Below, in pieces: positions 25,161 to 34,355 of a stretch of 64,000 nucleotides of DNA. The stretch spans positions 3,687 through 67,686 of the forward strand of contig DAUY01000012.1 of assembly GCA_002505345.1 (NCBI GenBank), given 5' to 3'. Position 1 is the stretch's first letter; each line of letters starts with the position of its first letter. Under the pieces are notes generated by a model, which made no database searches, was not told where the DNA came from, and saw only the letters and a program-made list of their open reading frames with translations. Source of the DNA: Methanomassiliicoccaceae archaeon UBA370 (GTDB lineage: Archaea > Thermoplasmatota > Thermoplasmata > Methanomassiliicoccales > Methanomethylophilaceae). A program made the position numbers and the translations under genes.

Positions 25161-26506
25161 TAGTCAGCCTCCATGCCACACATCAATCCGCCGACGGAAC
25201 GGAATGCCTCCACGACATAGTGCCCAAGCTCGGCGAAGGCATAGGCTCCACGATATCCGCTGTACCGTCGATACGGGAGTACGTGACCATAAGCACCTGC
25301 AACCGCTTCGAAGTATATGCAGCGACAGACGACAATGAAGAGGCGGTCGAAGCGTTCGTCGGGATGATAAGAGAGATTTTTCCATACGACACCAGGAAGA
25401 TGACCTATATTCTCGAGGATTCGGACAGCATAGGCCATCTGTTCAGGGTCGTCTGCGGCCTCGACTCCCTGATAGTGGGAGAGAACGAGATACAGCACCA
25501 GATTAAAAAGGCGTATGCGAAGGCCAGAGAGGAAGGGCACGTAGGAAAGATGATGTCTCGTCTTTTCGACCGCACACTGGCAGTAGGCAAGCGCGTAAGA
25601 TCGGAGACCGCCCTCAACAGGGGCGCGGTGTCCGTCGGGTCTGCGGCGGTGGAGCTGGCCACCAGGAAGCTGGGCACTCTCGGCGGAAAGAACATAACCA
25701 TCCTGGGGGCGGGGGATACGGCCACCGTAATAGCCAAAAATCTCATCGGCAAGGACCCGAACATTATTTTCGTATCGAACAGGACGTTCGAGAGGGCCAA
25801 CGAACTGGCCACGGCGCTGGACGGAGTTGCGATACCCATGAGCCGCAGGATAGAGGCCATGGAGTTCAGCGACCTCGTGCTGGTGGCAACATCTGCCCCG
25901 CATGCGGTCCTGAGGCGTGAGCACGTGGCGGAGGTGATGTCCCGCCGTCCCGAAAAGAGGCTGCTGATAATCGATGTGTCGCTTCCGAGGAACGTCTCGG
26001 AGGACGTGACCGATGTGCCCAACGTAGATCTGGAGACCATGGACTCTCTGGAGCGCATCGCCATGGAGAATGCGAACAGGCGCAGGAGCGAGGTCAGCGA
26101 GGCCGAGAAGATCCTGAGCCAGGAGCTTGCCAGGATCGACGAGGAGCAGATGGAGCAGGACGCCGACGAGGTGATACGCCTGATAAGCCTCAAACTGTTC
26201 GGCATCCGCGACGGGGAGTTGGAAACCGCTATATCCAGAGCTAAATGTGCAGATCCCTGCAAGGTCCTGGAGGACATGTCCAGGGCACTGGTAAACAAAA
26301 TAACCGCCGAAGTCTATCGCAACCTCAGGGAAGCGTCGAGGAACGGCCGCAGAGATGTCTGCGAAACGGTTGCAGAATTGTTCGGAGTAAAAGAAGATGT
26401 ACCCAAATGTGCGCATGAGAAGGCTGAGGAAGAGCAAGAGAGTGAGAGATCTCACAGCGGAGACGAGGCTGCACCCGGACGAGTTCGTGCTGCCGATATT
26501 TTTTGA
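25157..26506 (+). CDS. hemA: Glutamyl-tRNA reductase, with 3' end overlapping hemB
   Basis: HemA reduces glutamyl-tRNA to glutamate-1-semialdehyde, the first committed step. Seen are the catalytic TISTCNRFEVYA with active cysteine, GLDSLIVGENEIQHQIKKAY, and the NADPH site ITILGAGDTATVIAKNL (about residue 178). The helical dimerisation tail ends near ETVAELFGVKED, where homologues stop. Here the frame continues ~33 residues of acidic, low-complexity sequence through the 5' end of hemB, giving a 110-bp overlap. The extension is probably a lost stop codon and not functional. Confidence 0.93.
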   Translation: MIVSLHATHQSADGTECLHDIVPKLGEGIGSTISAVPSIREYVTISTCNRFEVYAATDDNEEAVEAFVGMIREIFPYDTRKMTYILEDSDSIGHLFRVVCGLDSLIVGENEIQHQIKKAYAKAREEGHVGKMMSRLFDRTLAVGKRVRSETALNRGAVSVGSAAVELATRKLGTLGGKNITILGAGDTATVIAKNLIGKDPNIIFVSNRTFERANELATALDGVAIPMSRRIEAMEFSDLVLVATSAPHAVLRREHVAEVMSRRPEKRLLIIDVSLPRNVSEDVTDVPNVDLETMDSLERIAMENANRRRSEVSEAEKILSQELARIDEEQMEQDADEVIRLISLKLFGIRDGELETAISRAKCADPCKVLEDMSRALVNKITAEVYRNLREASRNGRRDVCETVAELFGVKEDVPKCAHEKAEEEQESERSHSGDEAAPGRVRAADIF

Positions 26507-27365
26507 CGAGAGGCTGTCAGAGGAAAAGGCCACAGACTCGATGCCTGGCGTCAGCACGTTTCCGCTGAAAGGATACGACGGGATCGCCTCGGGAATACAG
26601 GGTTCCGGGGTCAACTCCGTTCTGGTCTTCGGAGTTCCCTCCCGGAAGGACGCCCGCGGCTCTGGAGCATATGCAAAGGACGGCGTGGTACAGAAGGCCA
26701 TATCCGGTCTGAAAGAGAGCTCCGACCTGCTGGTGATATCGGATCTCTGCCTGTGCGAATACACCGACCACGGCCACTGCGGAGTACTGGACGGAAGCGG
26801 GAGGGTCAAGAACGACGAGACCTTGGAGCTCTATGCGAAAACGGCGGTCTCCCAGGCCGCGGCCGGTGCGGACATCATCGCTCCGAGCGGGATGATGGAC
26901 GGTCAGGTCTCCGCAATCAGGATCGCTCTCGACGATGCGGGGTTCGAAGAGGTCCCGATAATGGCGTACAGTGCCAAGTTCTTCAGCGCGTACTACGGGC
27001 CGTTCAGGGACGTAGCCTGCAGTGCGCCCGGCCACGGCGACAGGGCCGGTTACCAGATGCCCTGCGGAAACCGGAAGGAGGCGGTCAGGGAGATTGCGCT
27101 GGACGTGGAAGAGGGCGCAGACATCATCATGGTCAAACCGGCAGGGCCTTATCTCGACATCGTACGCGATGCGGCGGACATGTTCGACCTCCCGCTGGCA
27201 GCATATCAGGTATCGGGCGAATACGCGATGATAAAAGCGGCGGCGAGGAACGGCTGGATCGACGAAGACCGTGTGATGATGGAATCGCTCCTCGGAATAA
27301 AGCGGGCGGGCGCAGACATCATAATAACATACTACGCCAAAGAGGCGGCAAGGAAACTGATGTAA
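26397..27365 (+). CDS. hemB: Porphobilinogen synthase (5-aminolevulinate dehydratase)
   Basis: HemB condenses two 5-aminolevulinates to porphobilinogen. The 322-residue protein begins with the typical MYPNVRMRRLRKS and has the metal-binding region DLCLCEYTDHGHCGVLDG (Cys-Cys-Cys zinc type), the Schiff-base lysine in MAYSAKFFSAYYGPFR and the second lysine in IIMVKPAGPYLD. The conserved N-terminus confirms the start inside the hemA extension. One base separates it from hemL. Confidence 0.96.
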   Translation: MYPNVRMRRLRKSKRVRDLTAETRLHPDEFVLPIFFDERLSEEKATDSMPGVSTFPLKGYDGIASGIQGSGVNSVLVFGVPSRKDARGSGAYAKDGVVQKAISGLKESSDLLVISDLCLCEYTDHGHCGVLDGSGRVKNDETLELYAKTAVSQAAAGADIIAPSGMMDGQVSAIRIALDDAGFEEVPIMAYSAKFFSAYYGPFRDVACSAPGHGDRAGYQMPCGNRKEAVREIALDVEEGADIIMVKPAGPYLDIVRDAADMFDLPLAAYQVSGEYAMIKAAARNGWIDEDRVMMESLLGIKRAGADIIITYYAKEAARKLM

Positions 27366-27366
27366 A

Positions 27367-28632
27367 ATGAACGACCGCTCATCAGAGCTATTCGAACGCG
27401 CCCTAAAAGTGACGCCCGGAGGGGTCTCGAGCCCTGTGAGGGCGTTCGGACCCAATCCTCTCTTCATCGAAAGCGCGAAGGGCAGCAGGATAAAGGACGT
27501 CGACGGCAAAGAATACGTCGACTACTGCATGGCGTACGGGCCGATGGTGGCGGGACATGCCTGCGATGATGTCCTGAACGCTGTCAAAAACTATCTAGAT
27601 AAAGGCACCCTTTTCGGCGCTCCCTCTGAACCGGAGCTGCAGTTGATCGAACTGATATCGTCAAGGGTGCCTTCGGCGGAGATGGTCAGGCTCGCATGTT
27701 CGGGGGCCGAGGCAACTATGCATGCGGTTCGGGCCGCCCGCGGGTTCACCGGGAGGGACGGGGTCGTCAAGATGAACGGCGGGTATCACGGTGCCCACGA
27801 CTCGGTCTTGGCCGAACGGGATGAAGGATACAACAGTCGCCCCGGTTCCGAAGGCGTGCCGAGGGACGCAGTGAAAAACACGTTCATAGCCGAATACAAC
27901 GACATCGAGGGCCTGGTAGAGGTAATCGATTCGGAAAGGCCTGCATGCGTGATAATGGAGCCCGTAATGGGCAACATGGGAGTGATCCCTCCGGGAAAAG
28001 GATATCTCCAAGAAGTCAGGAATGTTACCAAGGAGACGGGGACGGTCCTCATTTTCGACGAGGTCATCACGGGCTTCAGGCTGACAAGCGGAGGCGCGCA
28101 GGAATATTACGGCGTGACCCCGGATATGACCACATGCGCAAAGATCATGGGAGGTGGGCTCCCAGGCTCTGCATTCATGGGAAAGCGCGAGATAATGGAA
28201 AAGGTAGCCCCTTCCGGCAAGGTCTACGCCGCCGGTACGTACGCGGGTAACCCGATCTCTGCGGCGGCCGGGATGGCACAGATCAATTACATGAGCAAGG
28301 GGATCAGATACACGGAGCTGAACGGACGCTCGGACACGCTGAGGAAGGCGCTTTCGGACATGTTGGAGGACAGTAAGGTGAAGGGGTGTGTCAACGGGGT
28401 CGGTTCGATGATGACAGTCTTCTTCGGCACGGAGTCGGTCGCCAATGGTTCTCAGGCCGCAAAGGCGGACCGCGAAATGTTCGGTAGGCTCTTCAGACAT
28501 ATGCTTGGCAACGGGATATACCTGGCACCTTCCGCTTTGGAGGACTGGTTCGTTTCTGCGGCCCACAGCTCCGAGGATATCGCGGCGACGGCGGAGGCAT
28601 TCGGTTCATTTCTCAAAGGGGCGGTAAGATGA
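27367..28632 (+). CDS. hemL: Glutamate-1-semialdehyde 2,1-aminomutase
   Basis: This 421-residue class III PLP aminotransferase converts glutamate-1-semialdehyde to 5-aminolevulinate. Seen are TPGGVSSPVRAF at the N-terminus, the SGAEATMHAVRAAR phosphate-binding region, LIFDEVITGFR and the PLP lysine in TTCAKIMGGGLP. Its TGA overlaps the hemC ATG (28629). Confidence 0.96.
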   Translation: MNDRSSELFERALKVTPGGVSSPVRAFGPNPLFIESAKGSRIKDVDGKEYVDYCMAYGPMVAGHACDDVLNAVKNYLDKGTLFGAPSEPELQLIELISSRVPSAEMVRLACSGAEATMHAVRAARGFTGRDGVVKMNGGYHGAHDSVLAERDEGYNSRPGSEGVPRDAVKNTFIAEYNDIEGLVEVIDSERPACVIMEPVMGNMGVIPPGKGYLQEVRNVTKETGTVLIFDEVITGFRLTSGGAQEYYGVTPDMTTCAKIMGGGLPGSAFMGKREIMEKVAPSGKVYAAGTYAGNPISAAAGMAQINYMSKGIRYTELNGRSDTLRKALSDMLEDSKVKGCVNGVGSMMTVFFGTESVANGSQAAKADREMFGRLFRHMLGNGIYLAPSALEDWFVSAAHSSEDIAATAEAFGSFLKGAVR

Positions 28633-29510
28633 TAGTCGGAACAAGAGAGAGCAGGCTCGCCATGAGGCAGACCGAGATCTTCATGGAAAGGCTTCAGGAA
28701 AGATGCTCAGGTACAAGTTGCGAGGTCGTCACCATAAAATCTCTGGGAGACAAAGATCTGAGGTCTCCCCTCAGCGGGATGGGCGCGGTCGGCGCGTTCG
28801 TCAGGGAGCTCGACGACGCGCTGCTCAGAAAGGAGATAGATGTTTCCGTCAACTCCCTGAAGGACATCCCCACTACCTTGAGGGAGGGCCTCAAGATAGG
28901 TGCAGTCCTAAAAAGGGACAGCCCGGAGGATGTTATCCTTCCATGTCCACTGGAAGATCTTCCCGAAGGGGCCGTCGTCGGAACGGCTTCGGTGAGGAGG
29001 GAATACTTACTGAGAAACATGAGGCCGGACCTTAAGATAAAGCAGCTTAGAGGCAACATACACACAAGGCTCTCGAAACTGGATGGCGGCGAATACGATG
29101 CGATCGTACTTGCCAAGGCAGGACTCGAAAGGATGGGAATAGACCGTCCGGCCTTCGTCCTGGACCCCCGGGTTTTCGTGCCCGCACCGGCACAAGGGAC
29201 GATTGCCGTAGAATGCAGGGACGACGACGAGGAGACCATATCGAAGCTCCTGGAGGTCAACGACTATGTTTCGCGCCTCGAGACCGGAGCGGAAAGGGGC
29301 ATCATGAAATTCATGGGGGCGGGCTGTTCTTCTCCCGTGGGAATAAACGCGAAATACGAAGGCGACGAGATCAGGGTCAGGGCCGTATCTTTCACATACA
29401 CTCAGGAGCCCGTCCGTGTGGACACGATGATACCGGAGCTCTACATCATGGACGATCTGCTCGACATCGCAGACTACCTGACCGGGAAGAGGCCGAGGTT
29501 GAAATTATGA
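28629..29510 (+). CDS. hemC: Hydroxymethylbilane synthase (porphobilinogen deaminase)
   Basis: HemC polymerises four porphobilinogens to hydroxymethylbilane. The 293-residue protein shows GTRESRLAMRQTE, the catalytic aspartate loop VNSLKDIPT, GTASVRRE and LRGNIHTRLSKL, and the cofactor-carrying cysteine in FMGAGCSSPVG (near residue 238). It overlaps hemL and cobA by ATGA at both ends. Confidence 0.96.
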   Translation: MIVGTRESRLAMRQTEIFMERLQERCSGTSCEVVTIKSLGDKDLRSPLSGMGAVGAFVRELDDALLRKEIDVSVNSLKDIPTTLREGLKIGAVLKRDSPEDVILPCPLEDLPEGAVVGTASVRREYLLRNMRPDLKIKQLRGNIHTRLSKLDGGEYDAIVLAKAGLERMGIDRPAFVLDPRVFVPAPAQGTIAVECRDDDEETISKLLEVNDYVSRLETGAERGIMKFMGAGCSSPVGINAKYEGDEIRVRAVSFTYTQEPVRVDTMIPELYIMDDLLDIADYLTGKRPRLKL

Positions 29511-30250
29511 AAGGCAAGGTCTATTTGATCGGTGCGGGACCCGGGGATCCGGGGCTAATAACGGTAAAGGGAAGGGAGATCCTGGGGCAGGCGGATGTCG
29601 TGATGTACGACGCACTTGCAAACCAGGAACTGCTGGCACTATGCAATGAAAGCGCAGAGCTCATCGATGCGGGCAAGAGAGGCGGCGACCACCATCTTAG
29701 GCAGTGGGAGACCAACGAGCTTCTTGTGAAGTACGCCAAAGAAGGAAAGACGGTAGTCAGGCTCAAAGGCGGAGACCCCTTCTTATTCGGTCGCGGTGCC
29801 GAAGAGGTACAGGAACTAAGGGAGGCCGGGACCGAGGTACATGTAGTACCAGGCGTATCATCTTCAATATCAGTTCCAGAACTGGCGGGGATTCCCGTCA
29901 CACATAGGGACCATGCTTCGATGGTAACTTTCGTCACAGGCCACGAAAAAGATGACCGTAAAGGGGACAGGGTCGACTGGAAGGCGCTAGCTGAAAGCCA
30001 CGGCACGATCGTGGTACTGATGGGACTGGGAAACGCCGGCTGCATATCCGAAGGCCTGATCGAAGGCGGTATGCCGCCTGATACCCCGGCAGCGGTGATA
30101 ACCGACGGTTCAACTCCCGAGCAGCGCGTAGAGATCACTGAAGTTTCGAGGCTGGCACATACTATCGAAGAGAAGAAGATGCTCCCGCCGGGAATAATAG
30201 TGATCGGCAGCGTCGCATCGCTGCGCGAGAAGCTGGGGGACCTGCAATGA
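29507..30250 (+). CDS. cobA: Uroporphyrinogen-III C-methyltransferase
   Basis: The enzyme methylates uroporphyrinogen III at C2 and C7 with SAM to give precorrin-2, diverting flux from heme. The 247-residue single-domain protein shows VYLIGAGPGDPGLITVKG, RLKGGDPFLFGRGAEE and the VVPGVSSSISVP loop. ATG 29507 overlaps the hemC stop; a longer in-frame reading inside hemC is spurious. Only the methylase domain is present; the dehydrogenase is the separate gene at 24525. Confidence 0.95.
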   Translation: MKGKVYLIGAGPGDPGLITVKGREILGQADVVMYDALANQELLALCNESAELIDAGKRGGDHHLRQWETNELLVKYAKEGKTVVRLKGGDPFLFGRGAEEVQELREAGTEVHVVPGVSSSISVPELAGIPVTHRDHASMVTFVTGHEKDDRKGDRVDWKALAESHGTIVVLMGLGNAGCISEGLIEGGMPPDTPAAVITDGSTPEQRVEITEVSRLAHTIEEKKMLPPGIIVIGSVASLREKLGDLQ

Positions 30251-31020
30251 CGAGGATAGGATTCACCAGGCCGGTCGAGAGGCTGAAAGATTCGATTAAG
30301 GAAGCCGAGGAAATGGGGTTCGATGTTATTGCGGCCCCCTCGATGAGGATCATACCGGGAGATAAAGGGGAATTCAAAAGAGCCAGAGAGCTTATTTTGT
30401 CAGGCAGGGCATCATATGCGGTCTTCGGTTCGATAACGGCGGTAGAGGAATGCATCAAGGCATACGGCGAAGAGCTCGTCCCTCTTTTCAGCAGGGTGAA
30501 GGTGATATCCATAGGCCCTGGCACCAATAAGGCCCTCATGTCCGCAGGCTTAAGCACAGAATCGCTTCCCGAGGAGTTTTCTTCCGCTGGCATAGTAGAA
30601 CTTCTTAAAGATTCCGTCAAAGGTAGGACGGTTCTCCTCATGAGGTCGGACAGCGGTTCGGATGTGCTCTGCAAAGGCCTCGTCGATGCCGGCGCGGAAA
30701 CCTTAAGCATCGCGACATACAAGCTGGAAGAGTATGGGATGAACAGCGCGCTTCTTCATCTGATCACCGCCATAAAGGGCGGAAAGATTGACGTTATGGC
30801 TTTCACCAGCCCGATGTCTGTCATGATATTTTACTCTCAGATGAAGTCCCAGGCTGGAGATGCCGCGACCGCGGAGATGATGGGAAATCTAAAGGTCGCC
30901 GCCATAGGCAGACCGACATCCGAGGCCCTACGCTCTCTGGGCAGGGAACCCGACATCGTGCCGAAACAATCCACCTTCCGCGACCTTCTCGATGCGATCG
31001 CGACCGAGACACAGGCCTGA
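30247..31020 (+). CDS. hemD: Uroporphyrinogen-III synthase
   Basis: HemD closes hydroxymethylbilane with inversion of ring D. This family is poorly conserved; the call rests on the two-lobe layout (FTRPVERL at the start, VLLMRSDSGSDVL and DVMAFTSPMSVMIF in the second half), 257 residues, and its place as the last gene of the coupled operon, overlapping cobA by ATGA. Its stop abuts the converging cbiA stop. Confidence 0.88.
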   Translation: MTRIGFTRPVERLKDSIKEAEEMGFDVIAAPSMRIIPGDKGEFKRARELILSGRASYAVFGSITAVEECIKAYGEELVPLFSRVKVISIGPGTNKALMSAGLSTESLPEEFSSAGIVELLKDSVKGRTVLLMRSDSGSDVLCKGLVDAGAETLSIATYKLEEYGMNSALLHLITAIKGGKIDVMAFTSPMSVMIFYSQMKSQAGDAATAEMMGNLKVAAIGRPTSEALRSLGREPDIVPKQSTFRDLLDAIATETQA

Positions 31021-32370
31021 TCATTCACCGTATCTTGTGCATGCCGACAGGAAGGAGTAGGGCAGTTCAGGATTCGAGTAATAATATACATGGGGGAACC
31101 CGGCCATCATGCGGTCTGAGCCGTTGATGCAGTCGTATCTTTTCCCCGAGGTCTTCTCGGCGGTCCATCCGCTACCGCAGCTTTCACTGTCCCAGTAATG
31201 GAATTCGTGTCCTTTTACTATGCTGTTGTTCGGCAGCATCTGGTCATTTCCGGCGGATAGCTTCACGTATCCGAACCTTGTGAGCCTGCCGGTGTTGAAC
31301 GTCTTGCCTTTTATGTATCCTACCATCGGCCAGAATTTGCGGTCCTGATCTTCCAGCTCTTCGTGGAGGTACATGAACCCGCCGCACTCGGCCATACAGG
31401 GCATCCCGTCCTCAAGTTTCGAACGTATGTCTTCCAGCATCGTAACGTTGCCGCTGAGGGCCTCGGCATGGATCTCCGGATATCCTCCGGAAAGGACGAG
31501 ACCTCTGATCCCGTCCGGAAGCTTCGGGTCTTTCAAGGGAGAGAACCTGACGATCTCGGCCCCGCACTGTTCCAGCAACTCCAAATTATCCTCGTATGTA
31601 AAACAGAATGCATCATCGTCGGCTACGCCGATCCTCACCCTTTCGCTCAGTTTCTTTATATCGGGTGTTTTCGATTCCATGTCGGGTGCGGAGCCCGCGA
31701 TCTCGACGATCCTGTCTATATCGATCGTCTTTTCCAATAACTTAGCCAGCTCTGAAAGTTTCGCCCTGAGCCCTTCGACCTCGTCGGGCAGAACCAGTCC
31801 GAGATGTCTGCTTTCCAATATCAGTTCGTTAACTTTGGGAACGTACCCAAGCACTTCCGTGCCGGTCTCGCGCTCGATAACGGGCTTCAGCTCCCTGAAT
31901 ATCCCCTCGGACATCTGATTCAGGATAACTCCGCGGATGTTGTTTTTGCGGAATTTCAGGAAACCATCGATCATCGGAATACATGATATGCTGGTCCCCT
32001 TGCAGTCGATCATAAGCACCACCGGTGCGCCGATCATTTCGGAGAGGTCGTAGGAGCTGGCTTTCGTGGAAGCAGCCGCTATCCCGTCATAGAAACCCAT
32101 TACTCCCTCTATGACCGATATGTCCATGCCCTCTGCCGACCTGGTAAACAAGTACCTCAGCGTTTCTTCTTCGCAGAAGAACGCGTCAAGATTCTTCGAC
32201 CTGGCCCCTATGACCCTGCTGTGGAACATGGGATCGATGTAGTCGGGACCGCACTTGAACGAGGCGACCTTCATTCCCCGTTCCACCAGGGCCTGGAGGA
32301 TTCCGCATGTCAAAAGGGTCTTACCGCTTCCGCTGGCCGGGGCGGCGATCATGAATCTTGGAAGGCTCAT
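31021..32370 (-). CDS. cbiA: Cobyrinate a,c-diamide synthase
   Basis: CbiA amidates the a and c side chains of cobyrinate using ATP and glutamine. The 449-residue protein has an N-terminal DTBS-like ATPase (APASGSGKTLLTCGIL, then FKCGPDYIDPMFH) and a C-terminal type-1 amidotransferase with the nucleophile in MAECGGFMYL and the HEFHYW histidine. It is the last gene of the minus-strand corrin operon and overlaps the cbiJET fusion by ATGA. The related cfbB at 49613 does the parallel step for F430; this copy is assigned to corrin from context. Confidence 0.9.
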   Translation of the reverse strand: MSLPRFMIAAPASGSGKTLLTCGILQALVERGMKVASFKCGPDYIDPMFHSRVIGARSKNLDAFFCEEETLRYLFTRSAEGMDISVIEGVMGFYDGIAAASTKASSYDLSEMIGAPVVLMIDCKGTSISCIPMIDGFLKFRKNNIRGVILNQMSEGIFRELKPVIERETGTEVLGYVPKVNELILESRHLGLVLPDEVEGLRAKLSELAKLLEKTIDIDRIVEIAGSAPDMESKTPDIKKLSERVRIGVADDDAFCFTYEDNLELLEQCGAEIVRFSPLKDPKLPDGIRGLVLSGGYPEIHAEALSGNVTMLEDIRSKLEDGMPCMAECGGFMYLHEELEDQDRKFWPMVGYIKGKTFNTGRLTRFGYVKLSAGNDQMLPNNSIVKGHEFHYWDSESCGSGWTAEKTSGKRYDCINGSDRMMAGFPHVYYYSNPELPYSFLSACTRYGE

Positions 32371-34355
32371 GCCGAGCTCCCCCTGCAGACCGTTATGTAC
32401 ACGGGATTCTGAGCTGTCATAAGATGATAGCTGCCTGCCATCCTGGCTTTCGATATGTTAACGCACAGCGTCTCTTCTTCGAACATATTCTGGTCCCTCA
32501 TGCAACGGGCGGTATCTGCCAGTGTCTCCAATGTGACGGATGTGACGACCATTCGTACCTTGGGGTTCTTTTCGAGCAAAACATCGACTATCTCCTTCAG
32601 CTTTCCTGTCGAACCGCCTATGAATGCATGTGTCGGTGCCGGGAGCTCCGCCAGAGCTTCGGGCGCCTCTCCCCTGACGACGGTGACGTTCGGCGTTCCG
32701 AATTTCTTGCAGTTGAGTGAGATCAGCGAAGCTGCCGCACCGTCTTTTTCGATCGCATATACATGCCCTGACACAGCCACGGACGCCATCTCTACAGAGA
32801 CGGAACCTGTTCCCGCCCCCACGTCGTACACGACGGAATCCTCGCACAGTTTCAGCTTCGCCACGGAAAGCGAACGTATCTCGCTTTTCGTCATAGGAGC
32901 GTCGCCCCTTATGAAGCCATCATCCGGCATGCTTATTGGATTTTTATCTGAGGCCTCCATGTTCTCGATGAGAGCCACGCACAATTCTCCGAACTCTCCG
33001 TCTGCCAGTTCATGGGGTTTTCCTGCAGTTATCTTCTCTTCCGGAGATCCCAGGTCCTGGCCCACTGTGACTGTCACGTTTCCGAGATTGTATCCGATGA
33101 GGTCCGAGCACATACTGCGTACGGAATCGCCGCCGCTCAGCAGGGTGAATACCTTTCTGTGGCGTTTCGAAAGCCCCACGAGGTTGCAGCCCCTGCCATG
33201 GGCGCTGGTCAGAAATGCGTCGTCCCAGGAAGATCCGATCCTGGAGAAGAAGTATGAAACCGACGATATTCCGGGAAGTATCCTGACGTCATACTTCTCG
33301 CGTTCCAGTTTGCCGAGCAGGCTTTTGGTCCCGCTGTAATATCCAGTATCTCCCGACATCAGCACTGCGACCTTCCGATAGCGGGGATTCCGGTCGATAT
33401 AGTCTGCAATCTTGTCCGAACGATATTCGACATATGTATCGGCGTCGCCGACGTCCACCGACTCAAGCATCCTGGAGGCGCCTATGGCCAGGTCTGCGTC
33501 GGCGATCGCATTCAGAACTTCGAAGGTGATCCCGTCTGTATTTCCGATGCCGATTCCGGCTATGGTCACGAGACGTCTGCCGGCAGCCGGCTCATGAATG
33601 GAGAAAATTTTTGACAGGATATCTTCTGCCTCATCTGGTGACACGCCGTCTTCCTCTGTCGGACGCCCTATGACGATAACCTTCACTCCTGCCCTCGCGG
33701 CCGCCGCAATCTTCTCATCAAAACCTCCGGCGCTTCCTGAATCCTTCGTCACGAGATATTCTGCATTAACATGCCTGAGCATGGCGTAGTTGAGCTCCTC
33801 GGAGAAGGGTCCCTCCATGCAGATCAGGTTTTTACCCTCGAATCCGAGGCGGGAGCATTTCTCCGCTACTGATGGGATGGAGAGGACCCTCGCGAAGACC
33901 CTTTCCCTGTAGCCGGGGACCGATGTGAATTCTGCAAGCTCGTTGCTTCCCGTGGCCACCAGGATGTTGCCGCTTTTACCGGCCAGGTATTCGGCGGCCG
34001 ACCTTGTGTCCGGCACGGTGACGACGTCCTTCAACTCTGTGCTTCCGGGCCGGTCGATGTGGATCAGGGGGCAGCCGCTGATATCGCAAGCCTCCTTTAT
34101 GTGGGCGGATTTGCGGACAGCGTAAGGGTGCGTGGCATCGACGACAACATCGTATTCCCGCATCTCCTCCGCCATTTCCATCACGCCGCGTATGCTGTCG
34201 ACCCTGACGTTCTCGCTTTCTTCAATAACGGTCATTCCATATTCCGTCGCCATGCTGACGGTGACCTTTATCCCGTTGCGGGCGAGGAATTCAGTGACCC
34301 TCCGCCCTTCGGTGGTACCGGCAAACACCAATGCTCTGCCAATCATTTCATTCAT
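32367..34355 (-). CDS. cbiJET: Trifunctional fusion: precorrin-6A reductase, C5- and C15-methyltransferases (CbiJ-CbiE-CbiT)
   Basis: The 662-residue protein joins three consecutive corrin steps. Residues 1-~255 are CbiJ/CobK (VFAGTTEGRRVTEFLA, VVDATHPYA, VTKDSGSAGGFDEKI). Residues ~262-455 are CbiE (IAGIGIGNTDGIT, VAVLMSGDTGYYSGTKSLL, LPGISSVSYF). Residues ~470-662 are CbiT (MTKSEIRSLSVAKL, VYDVGAGTGSVSVEM, AFIGGSTGKLKEI), which methylates C15 and decarboxylates. CbiE-CbiT fusions are well known as CobL; CbiJ at the front is rarer. The cbiG stop overlaps the start by 8 bp. The symbol is a composite. Confidence 0.92.
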   Translation of the reverse strand: MNEMIGRALVFAGTTEGRRVTEFLARNGIKVTVSMATEYGMTVIEESENVRVDSIRGVMEMAEEMREYDVVVDATHPYAVRKSAHIKEACDISGCPLIHIDRPGSTELKDVVTVPDTRSAAEYLAGKSGNILVATGSNELAEFTSVPGYRERVFARVLSIPSVAEKCSRLGFEGKNLICMEGPFSEELNYAMLRHVNAEYLVTKDSGSAGGFDEKIAAAARAGVKVIVIGRPTEEDGVSPDEAEDILSKIFSIHEPAAGRRLVTIAGIGIGNTDGITFEVLNAIADADLAIGASRMLESVDVGDADTYVEYRSDKIADYIDRNPRYRKVAVLMSGDTGYYSGTKSLLGKLEREKYDVRILPGISSVSYFFSRIGSSWDDAFLTSAHGRGCNLVGLSKRHRKVFTLLSGGDSVRSMCSDLIGYNLGNVTVTVGQDLGSPEEKITAGKPHELADGEFGELCVALIENMEASDKNPISMPDDGFIRGDAPMTKSEIRSLSVAKLKLCEDSVVYDVGAGTGSVSVEMASVAVSGHVYAIEKDGAAASLISLNCKKFGTPNVTVVRGEAPEALAELPAPTHAFIGGSTGKLKEIVDVLLEKNPKVRMVVTSVTLETLADTARCMRDQNMFEEETLCVNISKARMAGSYHLMTAQNPVYITVCRGSSA

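Noticed and set aside
24839..26809. 656-codon minus-strand ORF across the sirC-hemA-hemB region
   Set aside because: Antisense to three conserved genes and without domain similarity.
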